Below, piece after piece: positions 16,704 to 25,517 of a stretch of DNA of 56,121 bases. Made by a program: the position numbers and the translations under genes. Source of the DNA: a virus; IMG/VR virus record IMGVR_UViG_3300037507_003763, positions 1 through 56,121 of that record. One strand, written 5' to 3'. The notes under the pieces were generated by a model. The model searched no databases and was not told the DNA's origin. It saw only the letters and a program-made list of their open reading frames with translations. The stretch's first letter is position 1; each line of letters starts with the position of its first letter.

Positions 16704-16747
16704 AAAAAGGGGGGACACCACACATTGTGTGGTGCCCCCCTAGTTTT
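16704..16747. terminator. Strong bidirectional hairpin terminator
   Basis: GGGGGGACACCACAC pairs with GTGTGGTGCCCCCC (one bulge), loop ATT. On the minus strand it is followed by TTTTT and on the plus strand by TAGTTTTTTG. It ends the large 851-aa gene. Confidence 0.88.
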
Positions 16748-16750
16748 TTG

Positions 16751-19306
16751 TTAAAACTCCGCCTTCAGTCGGCGTTGGTTTCTGATCTGTGTTTCAGAAG
16801 TGGTATGAACAATTGGTGAGAATTGAGCATGATACTTTTGATACTCAAGAGCATCAGTAAACTCAATCATTTCACCATCTTCGTTTGGATAGCTCCAAGT
16901 CTTTGCTTGGCGTTCAGTAAGATTAACTTCGCCATTTTCAAAGACCATGACTACCTTGTTGCCAATGCCATAATGAATCAATGCAGATTCAAGATACGGA
17001 TAGACAATTCGGTTCATAACAATCTGATCAGTCACCTTACCATTGCTGGTTGGGTTCTTGATAGATGCAGAATACAACGACAGAATAAAGTCGTATTGAT
17101 CCTGGAGACGCTCGAATGACTCGATCTTTTCGACAATAGAGCCGTAAAGACCTTCCCATTCGTTACGCTTAATACCGTTGGATACTTGAACAACCTCAGA
17201 AGAGTTTGCGTTGAAAATGTTCATTCTGAAGTTACGCAGAGCTGGCAGTGCATGATAATACAAGCGCTGACCAATCTCATGGATAACTTCAAGAGGACGA
17301 ACATTTTCTTGCGAATACTTGATTACTCGTTGAACGTAACGATTGTAATACTCGTTGCATAGTGCATTCAACTGAGTAATCTTGCCTTCATAGGTTTCAA
17401 CCTCAGGATGTTTTGCAGCAAGTGCACGGAAACGACCATGCCAGAAGTCACGATCAATGGGTTTGCCAGAAGCAAGAGCTTCAGCAATCATTACATCGGC
17501 TTCTGAGTCGATAGCCGTACGATCTTCAGGATCGCTCGTTTGAGTGCAACCGTCGATTGCTTTCTCCAACGAACAAAGCTGAACAGGGCGATGTTTAGAT
17601 ATCACCATGGAATGCAGCATAGCAGCATTAACATAGCGACCAACATTACCGCCCTTCATAGCGATCTGCACATCGTGCATCACATCAGCAACGGAATACT
17701 CTTCAGTAACAGGACGAGTCTCATCAACACGATGAGAACCTGGAAGTCCAAGATATGCGACTGAACCAGTTCTAATCGCACTGGAAAGACGCTCTGGCCA
17801 ACCACGACCATTTACTTCTGGAAAAGAAACTTCTTCTCCATTAGCCTTGGTCCAGGTTGGAAACCATTGTCCTTCAACATACTTGAAGATGGAATACTCA
17901 CCAAAACCATTTGGAGAGCGTGCAACGATGACAACTTTCTTGCCATCGAGCGGACCAGATTCCATTGTACGATAAAAAAGTTTGAAGAAGTCGTCTTCAT
18001 CATGACCGCCATGAGATTCATACATCTCAAGCCAGTCAAAGTCATTGACGACATGAACACCAATGTTATTAATACGTTGGATTGTTCCTTCTTCAACATT
18101 CATATCGTAGCCAGCCATACGGGCAAGTGATTCTGGAATCACTTGCTCATAGACTGAACAAGGAATAGGAATACGCTTTTGTAACGGTTTTGCATGTGAG
18201 ACTGCAAGGGTTTCAAAGAGCCATGGGGAATTTGTGATTGAAAGACCCATGCTTACCCAACGATAACCAACATAGCTGATGCGAGACTGTGCTTCGACAT
18301 CTTCAATATCTTGGTTTTCGCGTGAGAAGTTACGCATGAATACGGACTTCCAATCAGTAATCAAATGACCCTGAATGGCTTTATCAAACATTTTATCATA
18401 CTCTTCCTTGAGCCACATTTCCATATCAGACTTACGGAAAAGCTTGGGAAGATTGATAACAGTTTGATCGTCGGTGATAACACGACTCTTTGGACCTTGA
18501 GGCTCAGCCAAAAGACGATAGCCCTTTGTATAAGTGATTTCTTTCTTCAAGTTTTCACGAGAAGAAATAATATCAATACCTTCTGGAAGATCATCTCGAA
18601 CAAACATATTGCCCTTGATGATGCCCTCAGAAGTAAATATACGGGCATTAAAGACTTTTGACTTCAACAAGAAATGAGTAAGTTGCTTACGAACGGTAGG
18701 ATCGTAATAATACTCGTTGGTGTCAAGAGTATTGCCTGGTTCATAGATAGGCAAATTCTTGACTGCTTCTTGGATAAGGCGGTTAGATACTACAAAACCA
18801 CCGTCAAGAAGCCGTGCTTTGGTTGCTGGATCAAGCATCCATCCGCCCCAACCTTCTTCTTCGTTAAACTTGTAACGACTGAAATCGGTTGATTCAACCC
18901 AACGAATATTGAGATCGTCAAAATGGGCATTGATAAGACTTGCGCGATGAAAAGACTTCATACGCTTAGCAGTCTTACCGCCACCTTTGACATGAAATCC
19001 CATGTCGTTCAGGACATTCATCCAGCCATGATTGTCTTGAATAATGGTGCAAACCACCTTATTCTTGTCGACAATGGCGTATTGAACTCTGGGATTAGAA
19101 ATGATCTTCTCAAGATCAGAAAGATCAAATTCGTTGGTTGGGATAGGAAGGGCAGCAACACGATACTCTGGAGAACCAGAGTGCTCTAGAGCGTGGCGAA
19201 GAACGCCAATATCATAGAAACCGAACTGATAATTGTTGTTTGAACGCAACGGACCATTAGCCATTGCTTTCAAACGAACATTAGGTCGGTATGTTTCAAA
19301 TGCCAT
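16751..19306 (-). CDS. Very large phage protein, paralogue of the 869-aa protein
   Basis: Protein of 851 aa, function unknown. It aligns by eye with the 869-aa protein at 32839-35448: IFTSEGIIKGNMFVRDDLPEG matches VLTPSGLIKGNAIIVKDEM; ESHGGHDEDDFF matches ENHGGFDLDDTI; VARSPNGFGEYSIF matches LRNPNDFGEWSVI. The conserved HGGxDxDD acidic cluster could bind metal. The motifs recall catalytic loops of two-barrel RNA polymerases (DxDGD and RxP), but the order and the missing Gly do not fit well. Strong ribosome site AAAGGAGAAAATAA, nearly identical to that of its paralogue, and a strong terminator: expect high expression. Confidence 0.85.
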   Translation of the reverse strand: MAFETYRPNVRLKAMANGPLRSNNNYQFGFYDIGVLRHALEHSGSPEYRVAALPIPTNEFDLSDLEKIISNPRVQYAIVDKNKVVCTIIQDNHGWMNVLNDMGFHVKGGGKTAKRMKSFHRASLINAHFDDLNIRWVESTDFSRYKFNEEEGWGGWMLDPATKARLLDGGFVVSNRLIQEAVKNLPIYEPGNTLDTNEYYYDPTVRKQLTHFLLKSKVFNARIFTSEGIIKGNMFVRDDLPEGIDIISSRENLKKEITYTKGYRLLAEPQGPKSRVITDDQTVINLPKLFRKSDMEMWLKEEYDKMFDKAIQGHLITDWKSVFMRNFSRENQDIEDVEAQSRISYVGYRWVSMGLSITNSPWLFETLAVSHAKPLQKRIPIPCSVYEQVIPESLARMAGYDMNVEEGTIQRINNIGVHVVNDFDWLEMYESHGGHDEDDFFKLFYRTMESGPLDGKKVVIVARSPNGFGEYSIFKYVEGQWFPTWTKANGEEVSFPEVNGRGWPERLSSAIRTGSVAYLGLPGSHRVDETRPVTEEYSVADVMHDVQIAMKGGNVGRYVNAAMLHSMVISKHRPVQLCSLEKAIDGCTQTSDPEDRTAIDSEADVMIAEALASGKPIDRDFWHGRFRALAAKHPEVETYEGKITQLNALCNEYYNRYVQRVIKYSQENVRPLEVIHEIGQRLYYHALPALRNFRMNIFNANSSEVVQVSNGIKRNEWEGLYGSIVEKIESFERLQDQYDFILSLYSASIKNPTSNGKVTDQIVMNRIVYPYLESALIHYGIGNKVVMVFENGEVNLTERQAKTWSYPNEDGEMIEFTDALEYQKYHAQFSPIVHTTSETQIRNQRRLKAEF

Positions 19307-19370
19307 TTATTTTCTCCTTTGCATGGTTTATATTTCCCTTTTTTTCTTTATAAACTATAATTTAGTTTCA

Positions 19371-19455
19371 TGATTCATTCGTGCACGATGGTACTAATCG
19401 GTTGGGCTGATTCAATCATGTACTTTGTTACAATCGCTAGACCTGATTCATTTAA
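19371..19455. repeat. Degenerate 36-37 bp tandem repeats, array 1
   Basis: Three imperfect units with the core GATTCATTC begin at 19371, 19408 and 19444. Two of them continue to a TACTAATC or TGTTACAATC end. The same unit recurs five times at 21071-21244. It lies between the start of the 851-aa gene and the stop of the metalloprotease gene, in a 188-bp gap. Confidence 0.65.
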
Positions 19456-19494
19456 ATTAAAATGGTACTCTTGATAATAAAGATTATTGCAATA

Positions 19495-20841
19495 TTAAGA
19501 AACTGACACAGTAAATGTATCCCATTGGTTCTTAGATGTATAAGTTATAGAAAGATTTTGATAAACAAGAGTTTCTCCAACTTTCATTAACGCATCAAGA
19601 TATGGGGGATTGCCAGGAAATTGAAGGAATGAAGTATTCCTAAGAGGAAGTATCATTCCATCTCCATGGCCATATGTAGTGTCAACTTCATAGACAAGAA
19701 GTCCTTCATCAAGTCTTGCGTCGTCAATATTAAATTGAGTTTCTCTACGAGATTCAATAACAATTGACTTGGTAGAACTTAATGGTATCATGACTACTTT
19801 GATTCCTTCAAAAGAAGATTCATTTGGAGAAATCATAAAAGTAGAATTCTTCATGTTTGATATTTTATTACACCAAACCTGAGAATCATCAACCCATCCT
19901 GCAAGCCATCTTGTCCACATACTTGTTGAACGAGATGGTCCATCTTGATTTGCCATAAGATCCCAGCCATTAAATGGGCCTGGGCTATTTTCCCAACCTG
20001 GTCTTTCAGAAGGAAGCCAAGGTTGTATGTACAAATCAGGAAGAAGAAACATATGCCCTGCTTCGTGTGCCCAATAAGAAAAGTAATCTTTTCCTTGAGC
20101 ATCGAAGTAATTACCAGGAAGCATGTAGTTTAAAATGGATGACTCATTAGTTTGAAATGGGTTTCTTACATTAAGTTTGTAAAAACCCTGTAAACTTACT
20201 CTTATAATTCTTTGATCTTTTGGCAACAGAAATGCAACAGTTTGCACTCCTGTAAAATCAAAGTATGGATCTGCAGCAGCCAAAGCAATGGAAGCAAAGT
20301 TATTGTTTCCATTGGATTCGTGTTGATAATAGGAAGAAGAAATTCCTGGCATTAAAATGCTGGATTCAGAAGTGACCCATTCAAATCTTACTTTACCGCC
20401 AGAGACAGTAAAGTAATAATCTGTGAACTTCTTCATCTGATCACGAACACGAGACAAGGGTTCTTTATCTGCTGGCAAATCAGAGAAATGCAATGGAATC
20501 ATTGCAATTTTATGAACACCAGTAAGAGATAGATTACCAGTGACTACAGGCCAAGCACTAAATATAGAGTTAGGCCAATTGTTACGTTGATAACTTTTGT
20601 CTTCAAGTTTACAATAATCCAAAGAATCAGACTGATTAGTTGGAGGATAATATGTAACTTTAGGTAAAGTAGTAGTGGTAGTATTAGAAATTGATTTTAA
20701 ATTGTTTTTGCATCGCTTTGTTTGCTTCTGTTTCTTTGTTACGCAAACAGGTTTCTTCTCAATATGAGAAGTGTTTGTAAAAGCACCAGAAGAAAAAAGT
20801 AAAGATGCTGATAAAAACAATGATGAAAATATATTAAACAT
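19495..20841 (-). CDS. Secreted M6-type metalloprotease (immune-inhibitor-A-like)
   Basis: Protein of 448 aa. Signal peptide at 1-22 (SSLFLSASLLFSSGAFT). Zinc site HEAGH at residues 259-263, followed by MFLLPDLY, the HExxHxxxxxD context of the M6 family. Preceding segments KIAMIPLHFSDLPA and a YYFTVSGGKVRFEW region also fit M6 proteases. Its role in a phage is unclear; with the subtilisin it is the second secreted protease here. ATG overlaps the upstream stop by 8 bp. Confidence 0.82.
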   Translation of the reverse strand: MFNIFSSLFLSASLLFSSGAFTNTSHIEKKPVCVTKKQKQTKRCKNNLKSISNTTTTTLPKVTYYPPTNQSDSLDYCKLEDKSYQRNNWPNSIFSAWPVVTGNLSLTGVHKIAMIPLHFSDLPADKEPLSRVRDQMKKFTDYYFTVSGGKVRFEWVTSESSILMPGISSSYYQHESNGNNNFASIALAAADPYFDFTGVQTVAFLLPKDQRIIRVSLQGFYKLNVRNPFQTNESSILNYMLPGNYFDAQGKDYFSYWAHEAGHMFLLPDLYIQPWLPSERPGWENSPGPFNGWDLMANQDGPSRSTSMWTRWLAGWVDDSQVWCNKISNMKNSTFMISPNESSFEGIKVVMIPLSSTKSIVIESRRETQFNIDDARLDEGLLVYEVDTTYGHGDGMILPLRNTSFLQFPGNPPYLDALMKVGETLVYQNLSITYTSKNQWDTFTVSVS

Positions 20842-21040
20842 TAGCTAAAAGCCTATTCGATTGTATGGACTTATCAAGACAATCATCACAGATGATGCCA
20901 TTGTAAATGTTGTCTTCAAAGTTAGATGGATAAACAGATTTAATTACAAGATAACTAGCAGCAGCAACAGTGCCTGTTGTTGGTGCATAGTATACAACTG
21001 CCTTTTCACATATAAGACATGGAACAAGGTCTTGAAGCAT
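20834..21040 (-). CDS. Small zinc-ribbon protein
   Basis: Protein of 68 aa with CLIC and CDDC about 40 residues apart, the same general build as the proteins at 8025 and 11268. GGGG before ATG 21040. Coupled to the metalloprotease gene. Confidence 0.65.
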   Translation of the reverse strand: MLQDLVPCLICEKAVVYYAPTTGTVAAASYLVIKSVYPSNFEDNIYNGIICDDCLDKSIQSNRLLANV

Positions 21041-21070
21041 AGGTTATCCCCTTTCAAATTTTTTTTAATA

Positions 21071-21244
21071 TTTCACTCATTGGTTGTGTTACAATTACGG
21101 GTCAATGGTTCATTCATTTTCAATGTTAATATCGCGTGCGGTGATTCATTCATCACATATGTTACATATCATTTCGGTTGATTCATTTCGCTGCCAAGGT
21201 ACACTGTACTGGGTTGATTCATTCGTCCACTCTGTTACAATCAG
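21071..21244. repeat. Degenerate 36-37 bp tandem repeats, array 2
   Basis: Five units. Cores aligned on TTCATT fall at 21076 (CTCATT), 21109, 21145, 21182 and 21218, a spacing of 33, 36, 37 and 36 bp. Best unit: GGTTGATTCATTCG followed by about 10 bp and TGTTACAATC. The best unit also resembles a plus-strand promoter (TTGATT, 16 bp, TACAAT) although no plus-strand gene follows. Possible operator or iteron array. Confidence 0.65.
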
Positions 21245-21254
21245 TGACGATGAT

Positions 21255-21476
21255 TTAAATAGCTCTGTTTTCAAGAATAAGTGAAAACAAAGCGTAAGTG
21301 CTATAAAGCTGAACAGCTACAAGCAAAGAAGCAGTAGCAACAGCTCCAGTAGCAACTAACAAACCAAATGATTGGAATAAAACAACGCTTTCTACAGCCC
21401 ATGCGGAGATGAGCCAGAAAGAACGTGTTTCTTTACGGGTAAAAAAGTTTTTTACTTTAGATAATAGTTTACGCAT
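21255..21476 (-). CDS. Small membrane protein
   Basis: Protein of 73 aa: basic N-terminus (MRKLLSKVKNFFTRKETR) and two hydrophobic helices (AWAVESVVLFQSFGLLVA, AVATASLLVAVQLYSTYALF). AAAGG before ATG 21476. Not recognised. Confidence 0.65.
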   Translation of the reverse strand: MRKLLSKVKNFFTRKETRSFWLISAWAVESVVLFQSFGLLVATGAVATASLLVAVQLYSTYALFSLILENRAI

Positions 21477-21536
21477 AATGCCTTTCCATAATTATAAAAG
21501 TGCGTTGGTAAACCAGTCGCACCCCTGGTGTGAGTA

Positions 21537-21824
21537 TTACTTTCGGTCAAGGTAACCGACAACGGTATTGAGCACGTTGGTAAGACCAACGACTGCAAGA
21601 CCTGTGCCGACAACATCAACCCACTGATCACCGTTTCCAATACCGTAAGTAGCAAGAACCGAAGTATCGGTCAGCCAAACGATAAGGATGGTGAGGGCAA
21701 TGAACAGATTGTCTCCCTTACCGATGACCGGGATACGGCCAACGACAGGAAGATTGTCAATGACAAGGTTAGTTACCTGAGCGGCAACAAACCCAATGAA
21801 CATTGCAAGTGCAAGGGTATACAT
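21537..21824 (-). CDS. Small membrane protein
   Basis: Protein of 95 aa with three hydrophobic segments (LALAMFIGFVAAQVTNLVI, NLFIALTILIVWLTD, VVGTGLAVVGLTNVL). Codons are more GC-rich than neighbours (AAG, GTC, ACC), as in other presumably abundant proteins of this block. AAGGAG before ATG. A holin role is possible given the transglycosylase gene nearby but unproven. Confidence 0.68.
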   Translation of the reverse strand: MYTLALAMFIGFVAAQVTNLVIDNLPVVGRIPVIGKGDNLFIALTILIVWLTDTSVLATYGIGNGDQWVDVVGTGLAVVGLTNVLNTVVGYLDRK

Positions 21825-21908
21825 GATGTATTTCTCCTTATTATTGTTGTTATTATGTTGTGTGGATTATGTTATTTCTTTAACGTAGGAGCCACGCTAC
21901 GCTAAACC

Positions 21909-22775
21909 TTATGACAATGGTGTATAGTTTGGAACATCAATCTGATGGACATGGTCCATGTGTGCAATCGTGTAGGGCGTAGGCGCCTTACGATTAAAAT
22001 GAGTTTCAAACCATACAGTGTGAAAGTGCGACAAGAAAATCTTGACAGCAAATCGTCTTGCTTGAGCATCAATCTGTGCAGCAGGGAGCTTTCCAGATTT
22101 GAGTGTATCGCTAGACTTGTTTGCTTTCCAATTCTTGGTAGTCAAAATTTCTTTAGCCCTATCAGCATAAGCGCCTGATTCGTTGAGTTCAACTCGGCGC
22201 TGTTTGTCTTGTAGGTAAAGCTTACCATAGAAGCACTGGTCACGACCAGAGAACTTCATAAAGCTTTGACCAATTTTCCAAGACAATACTTTAAGTTCAG
22301 CATTGAATGGACGCTTGCTGCCTTTTTCCCACTTCATTGTGGGATCAAGACCAGCATAACGCCAAACTGAACCTGCAGTAGAAGCTTTCTCAATATCAAT
22401 ATGAGCAATCAAGCCAGCAGTGATGACTGGCCCGATGCCATATTGTGACAAAGCCCATTGTCCAACAGGATACGATTCGGCAAACACTTTGAGAGGATTC
22501 TTCAAAGAGTTTTCCATGTAGTTGAGTTGATCAGAAAGATATTCAACAAGCTCATGAGGAGAACCAGCAGACTGTAGTTCTCGAGCTTGTGCAGCTAAAG
22601 CAATTCTATCTTCTTGAATACGATAGTATGTAGAGACCAACTCTTTTACAGAGCTTTTATCGAAGTTCACCGCAAGAGACCGAACATCTTTTCGCATTTT
22701 ATCCCAAAGTGGGAATTGGTGGATGTTGGTAGTATCTTCTGGTGAAAGATCGAAATCAACAGAATTTTCATTCAT
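21909..22775 (-). CDS. IS110/IS116 C-terminal-like helix-hairpin-helix protein
   Basis: Protein of 288 aa. Near the middle it has SQYGIGPVITAGLIAHID, then SVWRYAGLDPTMKW, which matches the transposase-20 domain of IS110 elements (GIGPxxAxxLxAxIxD...AAYAGLxP). After it come helices with FYGKLYLQDKQR. The N-terminal RuvC-like DEDD domain of real IS110 transposases is absent and there are no element ends, so it is more likely a phage-domesticated DNA-binding protein than a mobile element. Confidence 0.65.
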   Translation of the reverse strand: MNENSVDFDLSPEDTTNIHQFPLWDKMRKDVRSLAVNFDKSSVKELVSTYYRIQEDRIALAAQARELQSAGSPHELVEYLSDQLNYMENSLKNPLKVFAESYPVGQWALSQYGIGPVITAGLIAHIDIEKASTAGSVWRYAGLDPTMKWEKGSKRPFNAELKVLSWKIGQSFMKFSGRDQCFYGKLYLQDKQRRVELNESGAYADRAKEILTTKNWKANKSSDTLKSGKLPAAQIDAQARRFAVKIFLSHFHTVWFETHFNRKAPTPYTIAHMDHVHQIDVPNYTPLS

Positions 22776-22816
22776 GATATAAAATTATCCTTTATGATTT
22801 AGGTGATTAAATGTGA

Positions 22817-23245
22817 TTATTTCTTGATCTTACGATATATTTTACGAGGAATCCAAATTGGAGCTGTGATAGTTCTGCCAGTAAACCAGCCGATCTTCAC
22901 AAGATCTCCGCCAAGTTCTTTGGCTTTTTCATACTTTGGTTTAGCTTGCGCTTTAGCGTGGGCATAGCGATTGCCACCGACAGACTGAGCTTTAGGTGTG
23001 TCATAATTCCAATTAAGGAATGCATAACCAGGAATGGTCATGAAGGTAGACACAAAACCAGCAGTCATGGCAATCAAGCCCTGAGCACCAAATGCAATAC
23101 CAATAATGTATGAGAGGAACATGGAGTTAATAAGATTAAAGAGTTTACTCTTATGACTCCATTGTCTCCAAAGCGGAACTTGAGCAGCGATCATTAGCTC
23201 CAAAGCAGTTGACGCTATTGCAAGCAATAATACCATAGTTAGCAT
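22817..23245 (-). CDS. Membrane protein
   Basis: Protein of 142 aa with about three membrane helices (MVLLLAIASTALELMIAA, FLSYIIGIAFGAQGLIAM, FVSTFMTIPGYAFL) and a basic C-terminal tail (PRKIYRKIKK). TAGGAG before ATG 23245. Not recognised; the small helix number and basic tail are seen in holins and in anchoring proteins. Confidence 0.65.
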   Translation of the reverse strand: MLTMVLLLAIASTALELMIAAQVPLWRQWSHKSKLFNLINSMFLSYIIGIAFGAQGLIAMTAGFVSTFMTIPGYAFLNWNYDTPKAQSVGGNRYAHAKAQAKPKYEKAKELGGDLVKIGWFTGRTITAPIWIPRKIYRKIKK

Positions 23246-23310
23246 TGTATTAGTCTCCTATGTAGATAAATCTTGGTGTATATTTTGAATGAACTTTTTT
23301 AGAAAAGTTG

Positions 23311-23796
23311 TTATTCTGCTTGAACCCATTCAAGCTTGCCAGTGTCTGGATTTTTACAAGGTTCATATTGCACGATATCATCTTCAAAATATGGTGATCT
23401 TTTGAAGTGATAAGAATACATGCAACAAGGAACTTCATCCATACAAGGATGATGGGCCATGGATCCTGGGTTAATGATACCAACAGCACGAGCAAGATGT
23501 GGGAAGGTGTCAAAAAGTCTTATGCAACAGTTGTGGCAGAACCAGGCATTGTTGTGAGATTCGGATTCTTTGACATCTTCTTCAGTGACAGAATAACCGT
23601 CAAAGAATGAAGGATGAGTGTAATCTGTGAATCCGCCGTAGTATCCGGCGAATCCAGTGAGATGCAACCCATTATCAGGACCATTGCCACATGTTTCAAC
23701 TGGAGTTAGCCTGCCGCAAGCAGTACAGTGAAGTTCACTTTTAAAGTAAACTTTGTTCTTCTCCAATTGCTTATATGGATAGATCTTCATCTTCAT
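23311..23796 (-). CDS. Zinc-binding hypothetical protein
   Basis: Protein of 161 aa starting MKMKIYPYKQLEKNK at 23796; the frame is open further but overlaps the upstream gene. CTAC, CHNC and a CxxxxxCC pattern near the end (HPCMDEVPCCMY) suggest zinc binding. A Gly/Tyr-rich loop (GFAGYYGGFTDY) is present. Not recognised. Confidence 0.6.
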   Translation of the reverse strand: MKMKIYPYKQLEKNKVYFKSELHCTACGRLTPVETCGNGPDNGLHLTGFAGYYGGFTDYTHPSFFDGYSVTEEDVKESESHNNAWFCHNCCIRLFDTFPHLARAVGIINPGSMAHHPCMDEVPCCMYSYHFKRSPYFEDDIVQYEPCKNPDTGKLEWVQAE

Positions 23797-24043
23797 CATC
23801 GTCCTCAAGTTCTGGAAACATAAGCTTCCAGCACTCGGGATGAGTGCCAGTAAGCAGCATTTCTCGTTGCGGAGCATCGAGATGGGGAAACACATCTTGA
23901 ATGTAGTTTCCGTCTTCCTGCCACAACTTCCATTCTGTCATAGTTATATACTGATCATGGATTACTTTACAGTGATTACACTGAGAAGTAATCTTCATTT
24001 GATCAGTAGAAGGTACTTCTTCAAATCCAAGTGCAAGTAGCAT
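23771..24043 (-). CDS. Small hypothetical protein
   Basis: Protein of 90 aa with a CxxC pair (SQCNHCKV) and a strongly acidic tail (PELEDDDEDEDLSI). GAAAGG before ATG 24043. Overlaps the next gene by 26 bp. Confidence 0.62.
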   Translation of the reverse strand: MLLALGFEEVPSTDQMKITSQCNHCKVIHDQYITMTEWKLWQEDGNYIQDVFPHLDAPQREMLLTGTHPECWKLMFPELEDDDEDEDLSI

Positions 24044-24070
24044 AAAAGCCTTTCAAATAGTTGATATTGT

Positions 24071-24102
24071 CCCTTCTTTTTTGAATGAACTAAAAAAGAA
24101 GT
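24071..24102. repeat. Inverted-repeat element with GAATGAA core, copy 1
   Basis: TTCTTTTTT and AAAAAAGAA flank GAATGAACT. A near copy (TTTTTTGAATGAATTAAAAAAGAAG) is at 28283-28308 and a partial copy near 23286-23306. Each lies in a gap before a minus-strand gene. The minus-strand reading contains AAAAAAGAAGGG, a word that recurs upstream of other genes. Confidence 0.5.
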
Positions 24103-24117
24103 TTTATAAATACTTGG

Positions 24118-24155
24118 CGCCCCTAGATGGCAGAAAGGGTTTCCACCTAGGGGCT
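24118..24155 (-). terminator. Hairpin after the 113-aa basic protein gene
   Basis: CCCCTAG-A-TGG pairs with CCA-C-CTAGGGG, 14 bp beyond the stop codon of the gene at 24169-24510. No immediate T run; a T-rich stretch follows about 20 bases later. Confidence 0.55.
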
Positions 24156-24168
24156 AAACCCAGTATTA

Positions 24169-24510
24169 TTAGCTTACCATGACCCAAAGGTCATAAAGCT
24201 TGGTACGCTCATTAAAGAGCGACCGTGTAGACAAGGACAAATTGTCCTTCATTGTGCGAGAGTAGAGGCTAGCAATGATGCTAGTCTTCTGCTTCTTGCT
24301 GGTGATTGGGATGTTAACATGAGCCCAAGTGCCACGGTTAGTTATCAGGTTAGAGTAGATCTCTGTGATAACTGGGTTTGCACGACGACCCTTGCCGCTT
24401 ACAGCAGGTGGTTCGCCATTAATGAATGTAACCACCTTGGTGGTGTCGTTTAGTGCAAACTTCCGTGGGGAAAGTTCCACCTTGGTCTCGTCACTGAGTT
24501 GCAGTGCCAT
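24169..24510 (-). CDS. Small basic protein, unknown
   Basis: Protein of 113 aa, basic and Thr/Ser-rich (KFALNDTTKVVTFINGE; KGRRANPVITEIYSNL). The codon use is GC-richer than its neighbours and it has its own hairpin, so it may be abundant. Possibly a nucleic-acid-binding protein; no fold recognised. Confidence 0.65.
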   Translation of the reverse strand: MALQLSDETKVELSPRKFALNDTTKVVTFINGEPPAVSGKGRRANPVITEIYSNLITNRGTWAHVNIPITSKKQKTSIIASLYSRTMKDNLSLSTRSLFNERTKLYDLWVMVS

Positions 24511-24608
24511 ATTGGTACCTCGTAATTTCTTGATGGGGATTGGAATGAAATTCCAGTATTTGGAATATACAATAAAGGTATCAAAATATGGTATAAAATA
24601 TTAAAGTA

Positions 24609-25232
24609 TTAATCGTTAACATTCTTGGGTTTCTTGCAACGGGAGGGGTCCCAATTGCAAGCGTTCCAAGGTTGCCATCCTGCAGCCTCAAACAGTGCAC
24701 GACCTACTTTTAGGTTGTTGAGAGGATCAAGGAGTGGTTCTTGGGAACAGAAGCCAAATTTAACGCAAGCAATTGCGTTCTTGTTTCTGCTCAAGTCCCA
24801 GTTAACACCGTTGATCTGCAACAGACCTGAGTCGGACTTGTTTGTTGCTTTAGTGTATCCAGTGATGTTGCAATTCTTGTCAACGATTGAACTGCCGATG
24901 CGGTTTGGACAACCGCCAGATTCTCTGAGGATAATCCTACCAAGTCGTTTCCAAGTGTGCTCTGGCCATCCTGCTTGAGCTGCCAAGGCAGGAAGCCAGG
25001 ATATGTCACCATGCTTGTATTGAATAGTTCTGTGATCAAATTTAGGATCAGCGTTCGTAATACTGCGCTTATCAGCCAAATCTGCAGAATTATTCAAATA
25101 AAGAGCTTTAGCCTCTTGGGAAGGAAAAGTCTTATCATCAGGGCCTTTAAAGGCGTGGACATATTGAACACTGACCCAAAGGGTACAGTATACAATGAGG
25201 GTATTAATAAATAGCTTTTTAATTGTGTGCAT
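24609..25232 (-). CDS. Secreted lysozyme/lytic transglycosylase-like protein
   Basis: Protein of 207 aa from ATG 25232 (an upstream ATG at 25283 gives a 17-residue extension). The start MHTIKKLFINTLIVYCTLW is a signal peptide or anchor. The catalytic domain shows RIILRESGG (probable catalytic Glu) and SDSGLLQINGVNW, the standard SLT transglycosylase/lysozyme motifs. Several Cys residues (CPN, CNITG, CVKFGFC, CNWDPSRC) could form disulfides outside the cell. Likely cuts peptidoglycan during lysis or entry. Confidence 0.82.
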   Translation of the reverse strand: MHTIKKLFINTLIVYCTLWVSVQYVHAFKGPDDKTFPSQEAKALYLNNSADLADKRSITNADPKFDHRTIQYKHGDISWLPALAAQAGWPEHTWKRLGRIILRESGGCPNRIGSSIVDKNCNITGYTKATNKSDSGLLQINGVNWDLSRNKNAIACVKFGFCSQEPLLDPLNNLKVGRALFEAAGWQPWNACNWDPSRCKKPKNVND

Positions 25233-25452
25233 TGGTTGCTCACTTTCGTCTTTGTTTGCTAAGCCGTGTATAGAACTTAACATTAGTATGGCGCTAATGA
25301 GAAACCGAAGATTGTGAGGACTTACGATGCCCTAACGATTGGCAGTGATAGCCATCTCCGACTTCCTAGATACTAAACAGTATCTTCGTATTTCTTTGAT
25401 TCCTATTTTCTGCCCGCGTCAACGGGCATTACATGTATTAATCATTACTTCT

Positions 25453-25458
25453 AGTATA
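25453..25458 (-). promoter_or_regulatory. Extended -10 promoter for the transglycosylase gene
   Basis: On the minus strand TGT-TATACT, an extended -10. No clear -35. The leader to ATG 25232 would be about 210 nt. Confidence 0.45.
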
Positions 25459-25491
25459 ACACATTTACTCTCATTTTTGCTTCCACCAACC

Positions 25492-25517
25492 ACTGTGCAG
25501 TTTAATCACTGCACAGT
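25492..25517. repeat. Perfect 9-bp inverted repeat
   Basis: ACTGTGCAG, 8-base loop TTTAATCA, CTGCACAGT. Stable hairpin or dimeric operator directly upstream of the minus promoter at 25453. It could also act as the terminator of the 79-aa HTH gene. Confidence 0.6.

Noticed and set aside
19371-21244. Repeats as a CRISPR array
   Set aside because: Units are degenerate and contiguous, with no unique spacers and no cas genes.
21909-22775. Active IS110 insertion sequence
   Set aside because: No catalytic RuvC-like domain, no flanking repeats, sits cleanly in the phage operon.
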